Below, in pieces: positions 39,148 through 48,168 of a DNA stretch of 64,000 bases. The first letter of the stretch is position 1, and each line of letters starts with the position of its first letter. The notes under the pieces were generated by a model. That model was not told where the DNA came from and searched no databases. It saw nothing but the letters and a program-made list of their open reading frames with translations. The position numbers were made by a program, and so were the translations under genes. The DNA is from Nonomuraea guangzhouensis (GTDB lineage: Bacteria; Actinomycetota; Actinomycetes; Streptosporangiales; Streptosporangiaceae): the NCBI RefSeq assembly GCF_019396345.1, contig NZ_JAHKRM010000004.1, positions 456,832 through 520,831 of the forward strand. Reading direction: 5' to 3'.

Positions 39148-40128
39148 TTAGCTAGCCCTGCTGGTTTCCTCGCCCTTGCGCGCATCGACGCGGGCCTTGA
39201 TCAGGCTGGCCGCGGTGGTGATGACCATGGTGGCGCCGATGACCGTGAGCGACACCCAGATGGGGATTTCGGGCGCCCAGGAGACCTCGCTGGCGTGCAG
39301 TGCCTCCAATATCAGCTTAACCCCGATGAAGCCCAGTATGAACGCAAGTCCATAGCTGATGTAGACCAGCCGCTGAAGCAGGCCACCCAGCAGGAAGTAG
39401 AGCTGACGTAGTCCCATCAGCGCGAACGCGTTGGCCGCGAAGACGATGAACGGGTCCTTGGTGAGCCCGAAGATGGCCGGAATCGAGTCGAGCGCGAACA
39501 GCAGGTCGGTGCTGCCGATGGCGACCATGACGATCAGCATCGGGGTGACCATCCGCCGTCCGTCGATCTTGACGGTGACCTTCGACCCGACGTACCCCTC
39601 GGTGGTGGGGAAGGCCTTGCGCACCCACCTGAGCAGGATGTTCTCGTTGAACTCCTCTTCCTCGTCCTTGAGGTGCTGCCGGATCAGGTTGATCGCGGTG
39701 TAGACGAGGAAAGCCCCGAAAACGTAGAACAACCAGCTGAACCGCTCCAGCGCGGCCGCGCCGAGCGCGATGAAGACGCCGCGCATGACCAGCGCCAGCA
39801 GGATCCCGACGAGCAGCACCTTGTGCTGGTACGCCCTGGGCACCGCGAACCTGCTCATGATGATGAAGAAGATGAACAGGTTGTCGACGCTCAGGCTGTA
39901 TTCGGTGATGTAGCCGGCGAAGAACTCCCCCGCCCTGGGGCCGCCGATCGTGGCCCACAGCACCCCGCCGAACACCACCGCGAGCAGGACATAGAACGTG
40001 ACCCAGTATCCGGCCTGCCGCATCGAGAATTCGCGGGCTTCGCCCCGGTCGACGATCCAGAGGTCGATGGCGAGGACGACCAGCAGGCCACCGATGACGG
40101 CGATCCAGGCCCAGACGGGTACGGTCAC
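39148..40128 (-). CDS. TerC family membrane protein (Alx/MntX-like manganese exporter candidate)
   Basis: A 326-residue integral membrane protein of the TerC family with about nine helices. The conserved acidic segments YSLSVDNLFIFF and FALDSIPAIFGLTKDPFIVFAANAFALMGLRQLYFLL are present; they are proposed metal-coordinating sites. Family members export Mn2+ or load exoenzymes with it. The start is GTG with GGAGG about 9 nt upstream. That Shine-Dalgarno lies in a hairpin of the yybP-ykoY riboswitch region immediately upstream, which supports a manganese role. Confidence 0.93.
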   Translation of the reverse strand: MTVPVWAWIAVIGGLLVVLAIDLWIVDRGEAREFSMRQAGYWVTFYVLLAVVFGGVLWATIGGPRAGEFFAGYITEYSLSVDNLFIFFIIMSRFAVPRAYQHKVLLVGILLALVMRGVFIALGAAALERFSWLFYVFGAFLVYTAINLIRQHLKDEEEEFNENILLRWVRKAFPTTEGYVGSKVTVKIDGRRMVTPMLIVMVAIGSTDLLFALDSIPAIFGLTKDPFIVFAANAFALMGLRQLYFLLGGLLQRLVYISYGLAFILGFIGVKLILEALHASEVSWAPEIPIWVSLTVIGATMVITTAASLIKARVDARKGEETSRAS

Positions 40129-40136
40129 GTTCCACT

Positions 40137-40272
40137 ACCTCCGGCATGCAAAATACGACTGCCGGAGGTCTCTCCCGCCCGCCAAGAGCGCGGACCGGCA
40201 GCCCCGGGGGCCCCGTGGAGCGGGGCTGCACCGTGATGACGAGGCTACCGCGAAGGGATACTCCCCTCCCTA
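40137..40272 (-). promoter_or_regulatory. yybP-ykoY (Mn2+) riboswitch and SD-sequestering hairpin
   Basis: Read on the minus strand, the leader contains GGGGAGTATCCC at its 5' side, TCGTCATCACG in the middle, GC-rich paired arms (GCAGCCCCG / CGGGGCTGC) and GGGAGAGACC at the 3' side. These are hallmark conserved segments of the yybP-ykoY aptamer. Directly after it, ACCTCCGGCA pairs with TGCCGGAGGT (40137-40146 with 40160-40169), and this second arm holds the terC Shine-Dalgarno. Mn2+ binding is therefore expected to free the ribosome site. Confidence 0.8.
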
Positions 40273-40322
40273 ACGCACGCAGTATATGAGAACGTGTAAG
40301 TCTCGCCTAATCATGCATGCGA

Positions 40323-41438
40323 TCATGACCGTGCGTAAACATTCAGCACACTTTCCACCGCGTCCTCGGCATCGGGCAGCTCGGCCCCCCGCCGTGCCGC
40401 CGCCGCCGCCAGCCGCGCCGCCTCGGCACCATCCCCGACCACATCCTGTACGGCGGCGCGCAACGCCGCCGCGTCCCCGTACGGCACCAGGATCCCCGCC
40501 CCGGCGACCAGATCGGGAATCCCGCCCACGGCGGTCGCGATGACCGGCCGCCCGACCATGAGCGCCTCGCTCACGCTCAGCGGCTGGCCCTCCCACCGGC
40601 TCGCCCACACCGCGACGGTCGCGGCGGCGAGCAGGTCGGGCACGTCGTCCCGGTTGCCCAGCAGCATCACGGGCAGCGCCTCGGCCTCGATCCTGCGCCC
40701 CAGCTCCCCGAGCAGCGGCCCCTCCCCCGCCACCACGAACAGCGGCGTCTCACCCGGCCAGGGCCCGCGAGCGGCGTCGAGGAGCGTCTCGTAACCCTTC
40801 TGCTGCGCCAGCCTGCCGACGGCCAGCACGATCGGCCGCCCCCCGCTCCCCAGCTCGGCCCTGACCGCCTGCGGCGACCGCCGGGCGGCCCGCGGCACGG
40901 GCGCGGGCACCACGGCCGGCCGTACGTCCCGCGCCCCCAGCGCCCGCATCCGCTCCCCCAGGTCGGGCGAGACGACCAGCACCTGGTCCGCCCTCCTGGC
41001 CACGATCCGTTCGAGCCCGCCGTAGACGACCCCGATCAGCCCTCCGGCGGTGAGCGCGTTGTGCAGCGTCACCACCAACGGCACCCGCCCCGTCGCGCCA
41101 GACCGCTCATCCACCCGCGTTCGTCCTGCCGCCCGGCCCCACAGCCCCAGCCCGGCCAGGGCCCCGGCCCGGAGCCCATGGGCGTGCACCACGTCGGCGT
41201 CCTTGGTCATCCGCCTGATCGCGAGCACGGCCCGCAGGTCGTTGACCGGATGCGGCCGATCCGACATCGGCACCTCCACGAACCGGGCCCCGGCATCGCC
41301 GAAGGAGAACCGCTCCCCGACACTCCCCGGCCCCAGGACCACCACGTGATGGCCACGCCGCACGAGCCCCTCGACCAGCATCCGGACATGTCGTCCCGTG
41401 CCACCGGACGTGGTGCCCAGCACGAAAGCCACCCGCAC
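40323..41438 (-). CDS. Glycosyltransferase family 4 protein
   Basis: A 371-residue GT-B enzyme. The N-terminal acceptor domain starts FVLGTTSGGTGRHVRMLVEGL, with VVHAHGLRAG at about residue 85. The C-terminal donor domain has VLAVGRLAQQKGYETLLDA and the EGQPLSVSEALMVGRPVIAT loop with the E-x7-E pattern. Its target is probably a lipid-linked or wall glycan because the next genes encode a MurJ-like flippase and a MraY/WecA-like transferase. The start is GTG, 9 bp after the MurJ-like gene. Confidence 0.9.
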   Translation of the reverse strand: MRVAFVLGTTSGGTGRHVRMLVEGLVRRGHHVVVLGPGSVGERFSFGDAGARFVEVPMSDRPHPVNDLRAVLAIRRMTKDADVVHAHGLRAGALAGLGLWGRAAGRTRVDERSGATGRVPLVVTLHNALTAGGLIGVVYGGLERIVARRADQVLVVSPDLGERMRALGARDVRPAVVPAPVPRAARRSPQAVRAELGSGGRPIVLAVGRLAQQKGYETLLDAARGPWPGETPLFVVAGEGPLLGELGRRIEAEALPVMLLGNRDDVPDLLAAATVAVWASRWEGQPLSVSEALMVGRPVIATAVGGIPDLVAGAGILVPYGDAAALRAAVQDVVGDGAEAARLAAAAARRGAELPDAEDAVESVLNVYARS

Positions 41439-41447
41439 GACCGCTCC

Positions 41448-43229
41448 TCACTTCCCAGATCCACGTCTGAACGAACCGGCCACCGCCCGAGCCGTCGGCC
41501 GATCCACCAGCGCCACGACCACGCCACCGGCGACGAACGCCACGAGCGCCGCCAGCACGGCCGCCCCGGCATTGGGCCAGATGCCCCGCGCCCCCAGCAC
41601 CCCCACGACCGCCGCCCCGGCCAGGTAGCCCGCCCCGCCCCCGGCGACCGAGGCCAGCGCGGCCCGGCCCAGCCCGGCCACCGCGGCCCGGCCCCGCGCC
41701 AGCACCACCGAGGCGAGCAGTAGCGCACCCCCCGCCGTCATCCCGACGGTCATGCCGAGCGCCATCCCCCCGATCTTCCATTCACCGGGAAACGTCAGCG
41801 CGAACACGGTCTGCGCCACCATGACGACGCCCCACCCGACCACGGTGCCCGTCGCCGCGGCCCGCCCGCGCCCGGCCGCGTACAGGACGCGGCTCAGCTG
41901 CGCGATGAGCCCGTAGCCGATCAGCCCGGGCGCGAACAACGCGATCGCGTGCGCGAACACCGGCGCGGGCACCTCGCTCTTGAAGCCGAGGAACACCACC
42001 GCCCCCGGCTCGGCGACCGCGGCGAGCACCCCGGCGGCCAGCCCCGACACCAGCACCACCGCCCGCGTGGTCCGCGCCGCCAGCGTCGCGAACCCCTCCG
42101 CGTCGCCGTTGCCCGCCTGGGCGGACAGCCGCGGAAAAGCACTGGTGGCAATGGGTACGGCCAGCACCGCGTACGGCACCAGGTAGATCGCCCAGGCGTA
42201 GTTGTAGATCATGATGGCCCCGTTGCCGACCTGCTTGTTGGCCAGCACGAGCACCACGACCATGGCGGCCTGCTGGGCGAGCAGCGCGGCGACCCCGGCC
42301 AGCGCGAGCCCGCGCACCTGTACGGCCACGCCGTCGGGAAAGCGCAGCGTGGGCCGCCACCGCCACCGCAACCCGAGCCCGGCGGCCGGGCCGATCACGG
42401 TCAGCACCAGGGCCAGCACCCCGAGGCTGGTCCCCACGGACAGCGCGAGCTCGGCGGCCCCCGGCACCCGGGCAGGATCGACGATCCCCCCGCTGAGCGG
42501 CACGAACAGCAGGTAGGCGACGATGACCACGACACTGGACACCAGCGGGGCGACCGCTGGCCCGGCGAAGCGGTGGTGGGCCTGGAGCAGGCCGTACAGG
42601 ACGACCGCGACGCCGTACAACGGGATCTGGGGGGCGAAGACGACCAGCATGCGGGTGGCGACCGCGGTCACCGCGCCCACGTCGCAGCCGGGCACGTCGC
42701 CGCCGAAGAACAGCCCGACGATCGGCCCGGCGAGCACCGCGGTCAGCACGCCGAGCGGCACCAGCACCACGACCACCCAGCTCAGCAGCGCCGAGCTGAT
42801 CCACCCGGCCCGCTCCCGCGCCGCCCCACCGCCCAGAACATGACCCGGCCCGACGTCGGCCTCGCGTCCGACGCCCGCCTCGGGCTCCATATCCGGCCCC
42901 TGGCCGACGCCAGGTTCGCCCCCGATGTCCGGCTCACGCCCGCCCCCAGGCTCCCGCCGGACGCCCGCCTCGCGCCCGGCTCCCGCGAGCACCGGGACCA
43001 CCATCCCGGCAAGCGCACCGCCGACGACGACCTCGAAGACGATGTTGGGGATCTGGTTGGCCGTGCCGTAGGCGGTGGCCAGGCAGTTGGTGCCCACGGT
43101 CTGGGCGAACGCGTACTGCTTGGCGAAACCCGCGACCCGCGCCAGCACGGTGATCGCGCCGATGAGCAGCGCACCACCGGCGACGCCACGGACGAGCCGC
43201 TCCCTCACCACGCCCGCCCCGCCCCGCAC
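41448..43229 (-). CDS. MurJ/MviN-like lipid-linked oligosaccharide flippase
   Basis: A 593-residue membrane protein with about 14 hydrophobic segments and typical MVF motifs: ITVLARVAGFAKQYAFAQTVG near the start, ANQIPNIVFEVVVGGALAGMVVPVL, and AQQAAMVVVLVLANKQVGNGAIMIYNYAWAIYLVPYAVLAVPIATSAFPRLSA. It is probably a paralog of the canonical MurJ, since it sits next to a glycosyltransferase. A Gly/Glu/Pro/Asp-rich repeated segment (about residues 84-135) interrupts a cytoplasmic loop. I use the GTG at 43229; GTG at 43208 would be 7 residues shorter. Confidence 0.88.
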   Translation of the reverse strand: MRGGAGVVRERLVRGVAGGALLIGAITVLARVAGFAKQYAFAQTVGTNCLATAYGTANQIPNIVFEVVVGGALAGMVVPVLAGAGREAGVRREPGGGREPDIGGEPGVGQGPDMEPEAGVGREADVGPGHVLGGGAARERAGWISSALLSWVVVVLVPLGVLTAVLAGPIVGLFFGGDVPGCDVGAVTAVATRMLVVFAPQIPLYGVAVVLYGLLQAHHRFAGPAVAPLVSSVVVIVAYLLFVPLSGGIVDPARVPGAAELALSVGTSLGVLALVLTVIGPAAGLGLRWRWRPTLRFPDGVAVQVRGLALAGVAALLAQQAAMVVVLVLANKQVGNGAIMIYNYAWAIYLVPYAVLAVPIATSAFPRLSAQAGNGDAEGFATLAARTTRAVVLVSGLAAGVLAAVAEPGAVVFLGFKSEVPAPVFAHAIALFAPGLIGYGLIAQLSRVLYAAGRGRAAATGTVVGWGVVMVAQTVFALTFPGEWKIGGMALGMTVGMTAGGALLLASVVLARGRAAVAGLGRAALASVAGGGAGYLAGAAVVGVLGARGIWPNAGAAVLAALVAFVAGGVVVALVDRPTARAVAGSFRRGSGK

Positions 43230-43288
43230 CCGATCACGGCAACATCCTGGCAGGCCGCACCGACATTCGCGCAGCGCGTCCCATCACC

Positions 43289-44152
43289 TCACACGGGGTC
43301 GACGGGACGGCGGCCGAGCATGTCGAGCCGGTTGAGCACGGGATTGCCGGCGATGACCTTGGTGAAGCTGACCTTCTCCGACGCGGCCGTCAGCGCCGCC
43401 ACCGTACCGAGCAGCACGAACCGACCCCGCCGCCCCAGTTTGGTCACCGCGGCCAGCCCGAGCAGCGCGCCCAGCGCGTTGGCCCCGGCATCCCCGAGCA
43501 TCGCCCGCTCTCCGAGGTCGTCGGGCAGCAGCGCGGCGGCCGCGCCCAGCGGCACGGCGGTCAGCGCGGCGGTCAGCGGCGCGTCGCGGAAGAGCGACGC
43601 CGCCAGCAGCGGCCCGCCCGTGAGCAGGCCCACCTTGATCGCCCGCCCGGGCCGCAGGTCGAAGAGGTTGGCCAGGTTGGCCGTGCCCGCGATGGCCGCC
43701 CCGTTGACCAGCGTGTCGACCGGCCCCTTCGAGACGAGCACCGCCGCGCCCAGCCCGGTGGCCCCGATGCCGAGGATCTTGACCGCCCCGCTGGTCACCT
43801 CGCCGCGGCCGAGCGCGGTCAGGTGCCCCTTGAAGCCCTTGGACTTGGTCGTGCCGTAAAGGTCGTCGTAGGCGCCGAGCGCTCCGCTGCCGACGCCGGC
43901 CAGCAGCGCCGCCAGGCGTACCCGGGGAGGGAGACCCGGCGCCAGCGCGGCCGCCACGCCGGAGCCGGCCACGAACGCAGGGCCCTCCAGCAGCGTGATC
44001 GGCTCGCCGCGGTGGTTGGTGCGGGTCCAGCGGCCCGGCTCCTTCTCCTCGCCGGCGCGCGGCGCCAGGCGGGTGAAGGCGGTGTAGGCGGCACGGGCGG
44101 CGACGGCGCCGATCGCGGCACCGACGAGGGCGTAGCGGAGGCCACGAGCCAT
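43289..44152 (-). CDS. MraY/WecA-like phospho-sugar transferase (GT4 superfamily)
   Basis: A 287-residue membrane protein with features of the polyprenyl-phosphate N-acetylhexosamine-1-phosphate transferases: TNHRGEPITLLEGPAF, YDDLYGTTKSKGFKGHL with the Asp-Asp pair, ANLFDLRPGRAIK, and MLGDAGANALGALLG. It is shorter than MraY and has fewer helices. Its place between MurJ-like and MctB-like genes suggests it starts an undecaprenyl-linked glycan. The start is ATG, 1 bp after the mctB stop. Confidence 0.85.
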   Translation of the reverse strand: MARGLRYALVGAAIGAVAARAAYTAFTRLAPRAGEEKEPGRWTRTNHRGEPITLLEGPAFVAGSGVAAALAPGLPPRVRLAALLAGVGSGALGAYDDLYGTTKSKGFKGHLTALGRGEVTSGAVKILGIGATGLGAAVLVSKGPVDTLVNGAAIAGTANLANLFDLRPGRAIKVGLLTGGPLLAASLFRDAPLTAALTAVPLGAAAALLPDDLGERAMLGDAGANALGALLGLAAVTKLGRRGRFVLLGTVAALTAASEKVSFTKVIAGNPVLNRLDMLGRRPVDPV

Positions 44153-44153
44153 G

Positions 44154-45128
44154 TCAGCTCCCTGACTGGGTGGGGGACGGGGTCGCGGTCGGTGCCGTGG
44201 GCTGGAAGGAGGAGGCTCCCGTGCCGATGCCGTAGTGGCCGTAGCGGCCGCTCAGCTGCTCGCGGAGCGCGTCGACGATCACGATCCGGCCCGCGGGCAT
44301 GTCGGGTGTGTCGACGGTGGAGACGCGCTTGTTGACCTCGCCGTCGTCGCGCAGCGCGTTGATCACGCCTCCGGAGACGGCGGCGGTGGGGGCGGAGGCC
44401 GTCAGCACCGAGCCCTTGCCACCGGCGTCCAGGCCGCCCACGAGCGAGACGAGGGCGTCGGCCTGGGTCTCGGCGTTCTCGCCCTCGAACGGCTTCTCCG
44501 GGGCGAACATCACGGCGAGCGTGGCCCGCTTGTTCGGGTCGCCCTCGACGCTGAGGAACCCGCCCTCCTCGAAGCCGCTGAGGACGGCCGCGGTGGCCGG
44601 GTTGGCGGTGCTGGCCTGGGCCGGGTCATTCGTCATGACGGCGGCGGCGAGCACGGCGCCGGCCTTCTGGTAGGCGGTGGCCGCCGTGGGGAAGGTCATG
44701 TCGGCCGGTTTGAGGGTGTTGGCCAGGCCATCGACCACGCCGCTCTGCTTGGGGTCGACGAACTTCTCGCTCAGCGCCACCCGCCCTGTGACCAGGGCGC
44801 CCGCCTGGGTGAGCACCTGCTGCGCGGCCTCGCGGTAGGTGGTGCTGGAGCCGGGCGCCTCGATCAGCACGACGTGCTGGCCGGTCAGCTCGCCCGCGAC
44901 GCGTTGCGCGGTGAGCGCGGTGACGAAGGAGTCGTTGCCCGCCTCCCTGCCGCGCAGCGCGTCGATCTCGGCCCGGAGGCTGCTGTTGTCCTTGGTCATC
45001 TGGTCACTCGTCCGCCTGGCCGACTCGATGGCAGGCGACTGCAGCAGCGTGGTGCCCATGACGATGCCCACGGCCAGCGCGAGGAAGATCGCGACGATGG
45101 AGACGAGGTGATAACGGAAATCGATCAC
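44154..45128 (-). CDS. mctB: MctB-like copper transporter/outer-layer channel protein
   Basis: A 324-residue protein starting VIDFRYHLVSIVAIFLALAVGIVMGTTLL, the family hallmark, which is a single N-terminal membrane anchor. A coiled region (residues 35-65) follows and then a mostly soluble extracytoplasmic domain ending in a Pro/Thr/Ser tail. In M. tuberculosis Rv1698 (MctB) prevents copper build-up; a non-mycolate actinomycete may use it differently. The GTG start overlaps the steA stop by 4 bp. Confidence 0.88.
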   Translation of the reverse strand: MIDFRYHLVSIVAIFLALAVGIVMGTTLLQSPAIESARRTSDQMTKDNSSLRAEIDALRGREAGNDSFVTALTAQRVAGELTGQHVVLIEAPGSSTTYREAAQQVLTQAGALVTGRVALSEKFVDPKQSGVVDGLANTLKPADMTFPTAATAYQKAGAVLAAAVMTNDPAQASTANPATAAVLSGFEEGGFLSVEGDPNKRATLAVMFAPEKPFEGENAETQADALVSLVGGLDAGGKGSVLTASAPTAAVSGGVINALRDDGEVNKRVSTVDTPDMPAGRIVIVDALREQLSGRYGHYGIGTGASSFQPTAPTATPSPTQSGS

Positions 45129-46321
45129 GAGAAGAGTCCGACCAGCCAGAAGATGAAGGCGTTCCAGAAGTCCTGCACGCCGTTCAGCCAGGTCTGGCCG
45201 ATCGGTGACAGGAAGAGCGCGACGCCCATGGTGATCAACGCGGTGATCACGAGCAGCAGCAGTTGCGGCGTCGAGATGCGGCTGCGGTAGAGCCTGCTCA
45301 CGCCCTTGGCGTCGATGAGCTTGCTGCCGACCCGCAGCCGGGTGAGGAAGGTGCTGGCCATCCCTGAGCGCCCCTTGTCGAGGAACTCCTCCAGCGTGCC
45401 GTGCGTGCCGACCGCCACGATCAGCTCGGCGCCCTTGTCGTCGGCCAGCAGCATCGCGATGTCCTCGCTGGTGCCGGTGGACGGGAAGATCACCGCTTCG
45501 CGGCCGAGCTGGTGGACCCGTTCCAGGCCGGGCGCCCGGCCGTCGCGGTAGGCGTGCACGACGAGCTCGGCACCGCAGCTCAGCGCCTTGGTGGAGACCG
45601 AGTCGAAGTCGCCGACGATCACGTCGGGCAGGTAGCCGGCCTCCAGCAGCGCGTCGGCGCCGCCGTCGACCCCGATGAGCACCGGGCGGTATTCCCTGAT
45701 GTAGGGGCGCAAGGTGGCGATGTCGTCCTTGTAGTGGTAGCCGCGCACCACGATGAGGACATGCCTGCCCTCCATGGGGGTGCGGATGTCCGGCACGCCG
45801 ACTCCGTCGATGAGGAGCTTGCCCTCACCCCGAACGTACTCCATCGTGTTGACGGCGAAAGCCTCGATCTGCACCGCGAGTCCGGCGCGAGCCTCGGCCA
45901 TGGCGGCGTCGACCGCCTCGGGGGTCTGCTCCTCGCCTTTGCCGACCACATCGCCGTCGAGGTAGACGACCCCTTCGTGGAGCCGTACGACGTCACCGTC
46001 CTTGACCCGCTCGAACAGGTCCTGGGTGGCGTTGTCGACGAACGGCACCCCGGACTCGATGATGATCTGCGGACCGAGGTTGGGGTAGCGGCCACTGATG
46101 CCGGCGGCCACGTTGACCACCGCCGACACCCCGCACGCGACAAGCGCCTCCCCGCTGACCCGGTCCACGTCCACGTGATCGATGATCGCTATTTCACCGG
46201 GCTGGAGGCGCTTAGTCAGCCTCTTCGTCCGCCGATCGACTCTCGCCACTGCCGTGACACCGGGAAGGTCCGTGACCTTCCTAGCGCGGAGGCCCGGCAT
46301 CCTGCTCCCCGGAACCTTCAT
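45125..46321 (-). CDS. steA: SteA-like cell-separation protein
   Basis: A 398-residue protein with a thiamin-pyrophosphokinase-like core (VLIGVDGGADALLEAGYLPDVIVGDFDSVSTKAL, STGTSEDIAMLLADDKGAELIVAVG) and one or two C-terminal membrane helices (LLLLVITALITMGVALFLSPIG, NAFIFWLVGLF). In corynebacteria SteA and SteB promote septal separation together. Here mctB is coupled downstream, in the position of steB-like genes. The ATG at 46321 with AGGA upstream is used; ATGs at 46330 and 46300 are alternatives. Confidence 0.9.
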   Translation of the reverse strand: MKVPGSRMPGLRARKVTDLPGVTAVARVDRRTKRLTKRLQPGEIAIIDHVDVDRVSGEALVACGVSAVVNVAAGISGRYPNLGPQIIIESGVPFVDNATQDLFERVKDGDVVRLHEGVVYLDGDVVGKGEEQTPEAVDAAMAEARAGLAVQIEAFAVNTMEYVRGEGKLLIDGVGVPDIRTPMEGRHVLIVVRGYHYKDDIATLRPYIREYRPVLIGVDGGADALLEAGYLPDVIVGDFDSVSTKALSCGAELVVHAYRDGRAPGLERVHQLGREAVIFPSTGTSEDIAMLLADDKGAELIVAVGTHGTLEEFLDKGRSGMASTFLTRLRVGSKLIDAKGVSRLYRSRISTPQLLLLVITALITMGVALFLSPIGQTWLNGVQDFWNAFIFWLVGLFS

Positions 46322-46394
46322 CAAGACCATCCTGCCAGAGTGAAGCAGCGCAGAGGCCACGCACAGCGCGGCGTGTCCGCTATGTCACTCAGAA

Positions 46395-48104
46395 TCACCG
46401 ATCGGCGGCCGCCAGCCCGAGTAGTTCTTCGGCGTGGGCTCTGCCCAGCTCAGAGTCTTCCAACCCGGCCAGCATGCGGGACAGCTCGCGGACTCGACCC
46501 TCATGGTTGAGGGTGAGGACACCGCTGCGCACGACACTGCCGTCACTGGCCTTCTCGACCACCAGATGCTGGTCGGCGAACGCGGCCACCTGCGGCAGGT
46601 GGGTGACGACGATGACCTGGGCGGTACGCGCCAGCCGGGCGAGCCGGCGCCCGATCTCGACCGCGGCCTTGCCACCCACCCCCGCGTCGACCTCGTCGAA
46701 CACGAACGTCGGCACCGGGTCGGCGCCCGCGAACACCACCTCGATCGCCAGCATGACGCGGCTCAGCTCACCGCCGGAGGCGCCCTTGTTCAGCGGGAGC
46801 GGCGGCGCGGCCGGGTGGGCGGCCATACGCAGCTCGACCTCGTCAACGCCTTCGGGGCCGAAGTCCGCAACCTGGGTGAGCTCGACGGTGACCCTGGCGT
46901 GCGGCATGGCCAGCGCGGTCAGCTCGTCGGTGACGGCCTGGCCGAACCGCTCGGCGGCGGACTCACGCACCCGGGTCAGCTCAGCGGCCAGCTCGGTGAG
47001 CCTGGCGGTCAGCTCGTCGTGCTCGCGGGTCAGCTCGTCGATCCGTTCGTCGTCGCCTTCCAGCTCGATCAGCCGGGTGGACGCTTCCTGAGCCCACCGC
47101 AGGACACCGGCGCTGTCTTCGGCATATTTCCGGATCAGCCCGGACAGCAGGGCCCGGCGGTCCTGCACAGCCGCGAGCCGCGCTGGGTCGGCCTCGATCG
47201 ACTCGGCGTACGCGGCCAGGTCGGTGGCGACGTCGGAGATGAGGTAACCCGCCTCGGCCAGCCGGTCGGCCACCCCGGCGAGCTGCGTGTCGTAGTCGCG
47301 CACCGCCTCGACGGCCGCGCGGGCCTCGCCCAGCAGGGAGATCACGTCGTGCGCGCCGCTCGAGGCCTCCATCGGGTCGCCGAGCAGCGCCGTGTGCGCG
47401 CTCGTCGCCGCTCCGCGCAGCGCGTCGGCGTGCGAGAGCCGCTCCTCCTCGCCGCGCAGGTCGAGGTCCTCACCGGCCTTCGGCTCGACCTTCTCGATCT
47501 CCTCCAGGCCGAACCGCAGCCGGTCGGCCTCCTGAGCGCGCTCGCGCGCCCGGGTGGTGAGCTCGTCGAGCAGCGCCCCCACCTGCTTGTGCCGTTTGTA
47601 CGCCTGGGTGTAGGCGCGCAGCGGCTTGACCAGATCGTCACCGGCATAGCGGTCGAGGGCGGCCCGCTGCTTGGCCGGCTGCAGGAGCCGCTGCTGGTCC
47701 ATCTGCCCGTGCACGGCGACCAGGTCGTCGGCCAGGTAGGTCAGCGTGCCGACAGGCACCGTACGGCCGCCGAGCCAGGCCCGCGACCGGCCCTCGGCCG
47801 AGACGGTGCGCGAGATGATGAGCTCGCCGTCCTCGATCTCGCCGCCGATGTCCTCGACCTGCTGGGAGACGCGGCCGCTGGCCTCGATGACCAGCGTGCC
47901 CTCGATGGTGGCCTTGTCGGCGCCCGGCCGGATGCGGGAAGGGTCGGCCCGGCCTCCGAACAGCAATCCGAGCCCGGTGACGACCATCGTCTTGCCGGCA
48001 CCGGTCTCACCGGTGACCACGTTGAAGCCTGGCGAAAGCTCCAGAACGGCCTCATCGATGACGCCGAGCCCCTGGATGCGGACCTCCTCGACCCTTGGTC
48101 GCAC
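46395..48104 (-). CDS. recN: DNA repair protein RecN
   Basis: This SMC-like ATPase acts in double-strand break repair. The 569-residue protein has Walker A TGETGAGKTM at residues 31-40, a long coiled-coil middle, the signature NKGASGGELSRVMLAIEVV and Walker B TFVFDEVDAGVGG near the C-terminus. The GTG at 48104 has a GGGAG 8 nt upstream. A LexA-like box lies 19-32 bp before the start, consistent with SOS control. Confidence 0.96.
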   Translation of the reverse strand: MRPRVEEVRIQGLGVIDEAVLELSPGFNVVTGETGAGKTMVVTGLGLLFGGRADPSRIRPGADKATIEGTLVIEASGRVSQQVEDIGGEIEDGELIISRTVSAEGRSRAWLGGRTVPVGTLTYLADDLVAVHGQMDQQRLLQPAKQRAALDRYAGDDLVKPLRAYTQAYKRHKQVGALLDELTTRARERAQEADRLRFGLEEIEKVEPKAGEDLDLRGEEERLSHADALRGAATSAHTALLGDPMEASSGAHDVISLLGEARAAVEAVRDYDTQLAGVADRLAEAGYLISDVATDLAAYAESIEADPARLAAVQDRRALLSGLIRKYAEDSAGVLRWAQEASTRLIELEGDDERIDELTREHDELTARLTELAAELTRVRESAAERFGQAVTDELTALAMPHARVTVELTQVADFGPEGVDEVELRMAAHPAAPPLPLNKGASGGELSRVMLAIEVVFAGADPVPTFVFDEVDAGVGGKAAVEIGRRLARLARTAQVIVVTHLPQVAAFADQHLVVEKASDGSVVRSGVLTLNHEGRVRELSRMLAGLEDSELGRAHAEELLGLAAADR

Positions 48105-48122
48105 TGCCCACTCCCGTCGCTC

Positions 48123-48136
48123 CGAACGCTTGTGCG
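48123..48136. promoter_or_regulatory. LexA/SOS box candidate upstream of recN
   Basis: CGAACGCTTGTGCG matches the actinobacterial SOS box CGAAC-N4-GTTCG with a single mismatch (GTGCG). It is located 19 bp before the recN start, where it would overlap the promoter. recN is an SOS gene in many bacteria. Confidence 0.6.
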
Positions 48137-48168
48137 AACTAACTCTACGCGCTGCACCTGTAATTGAC

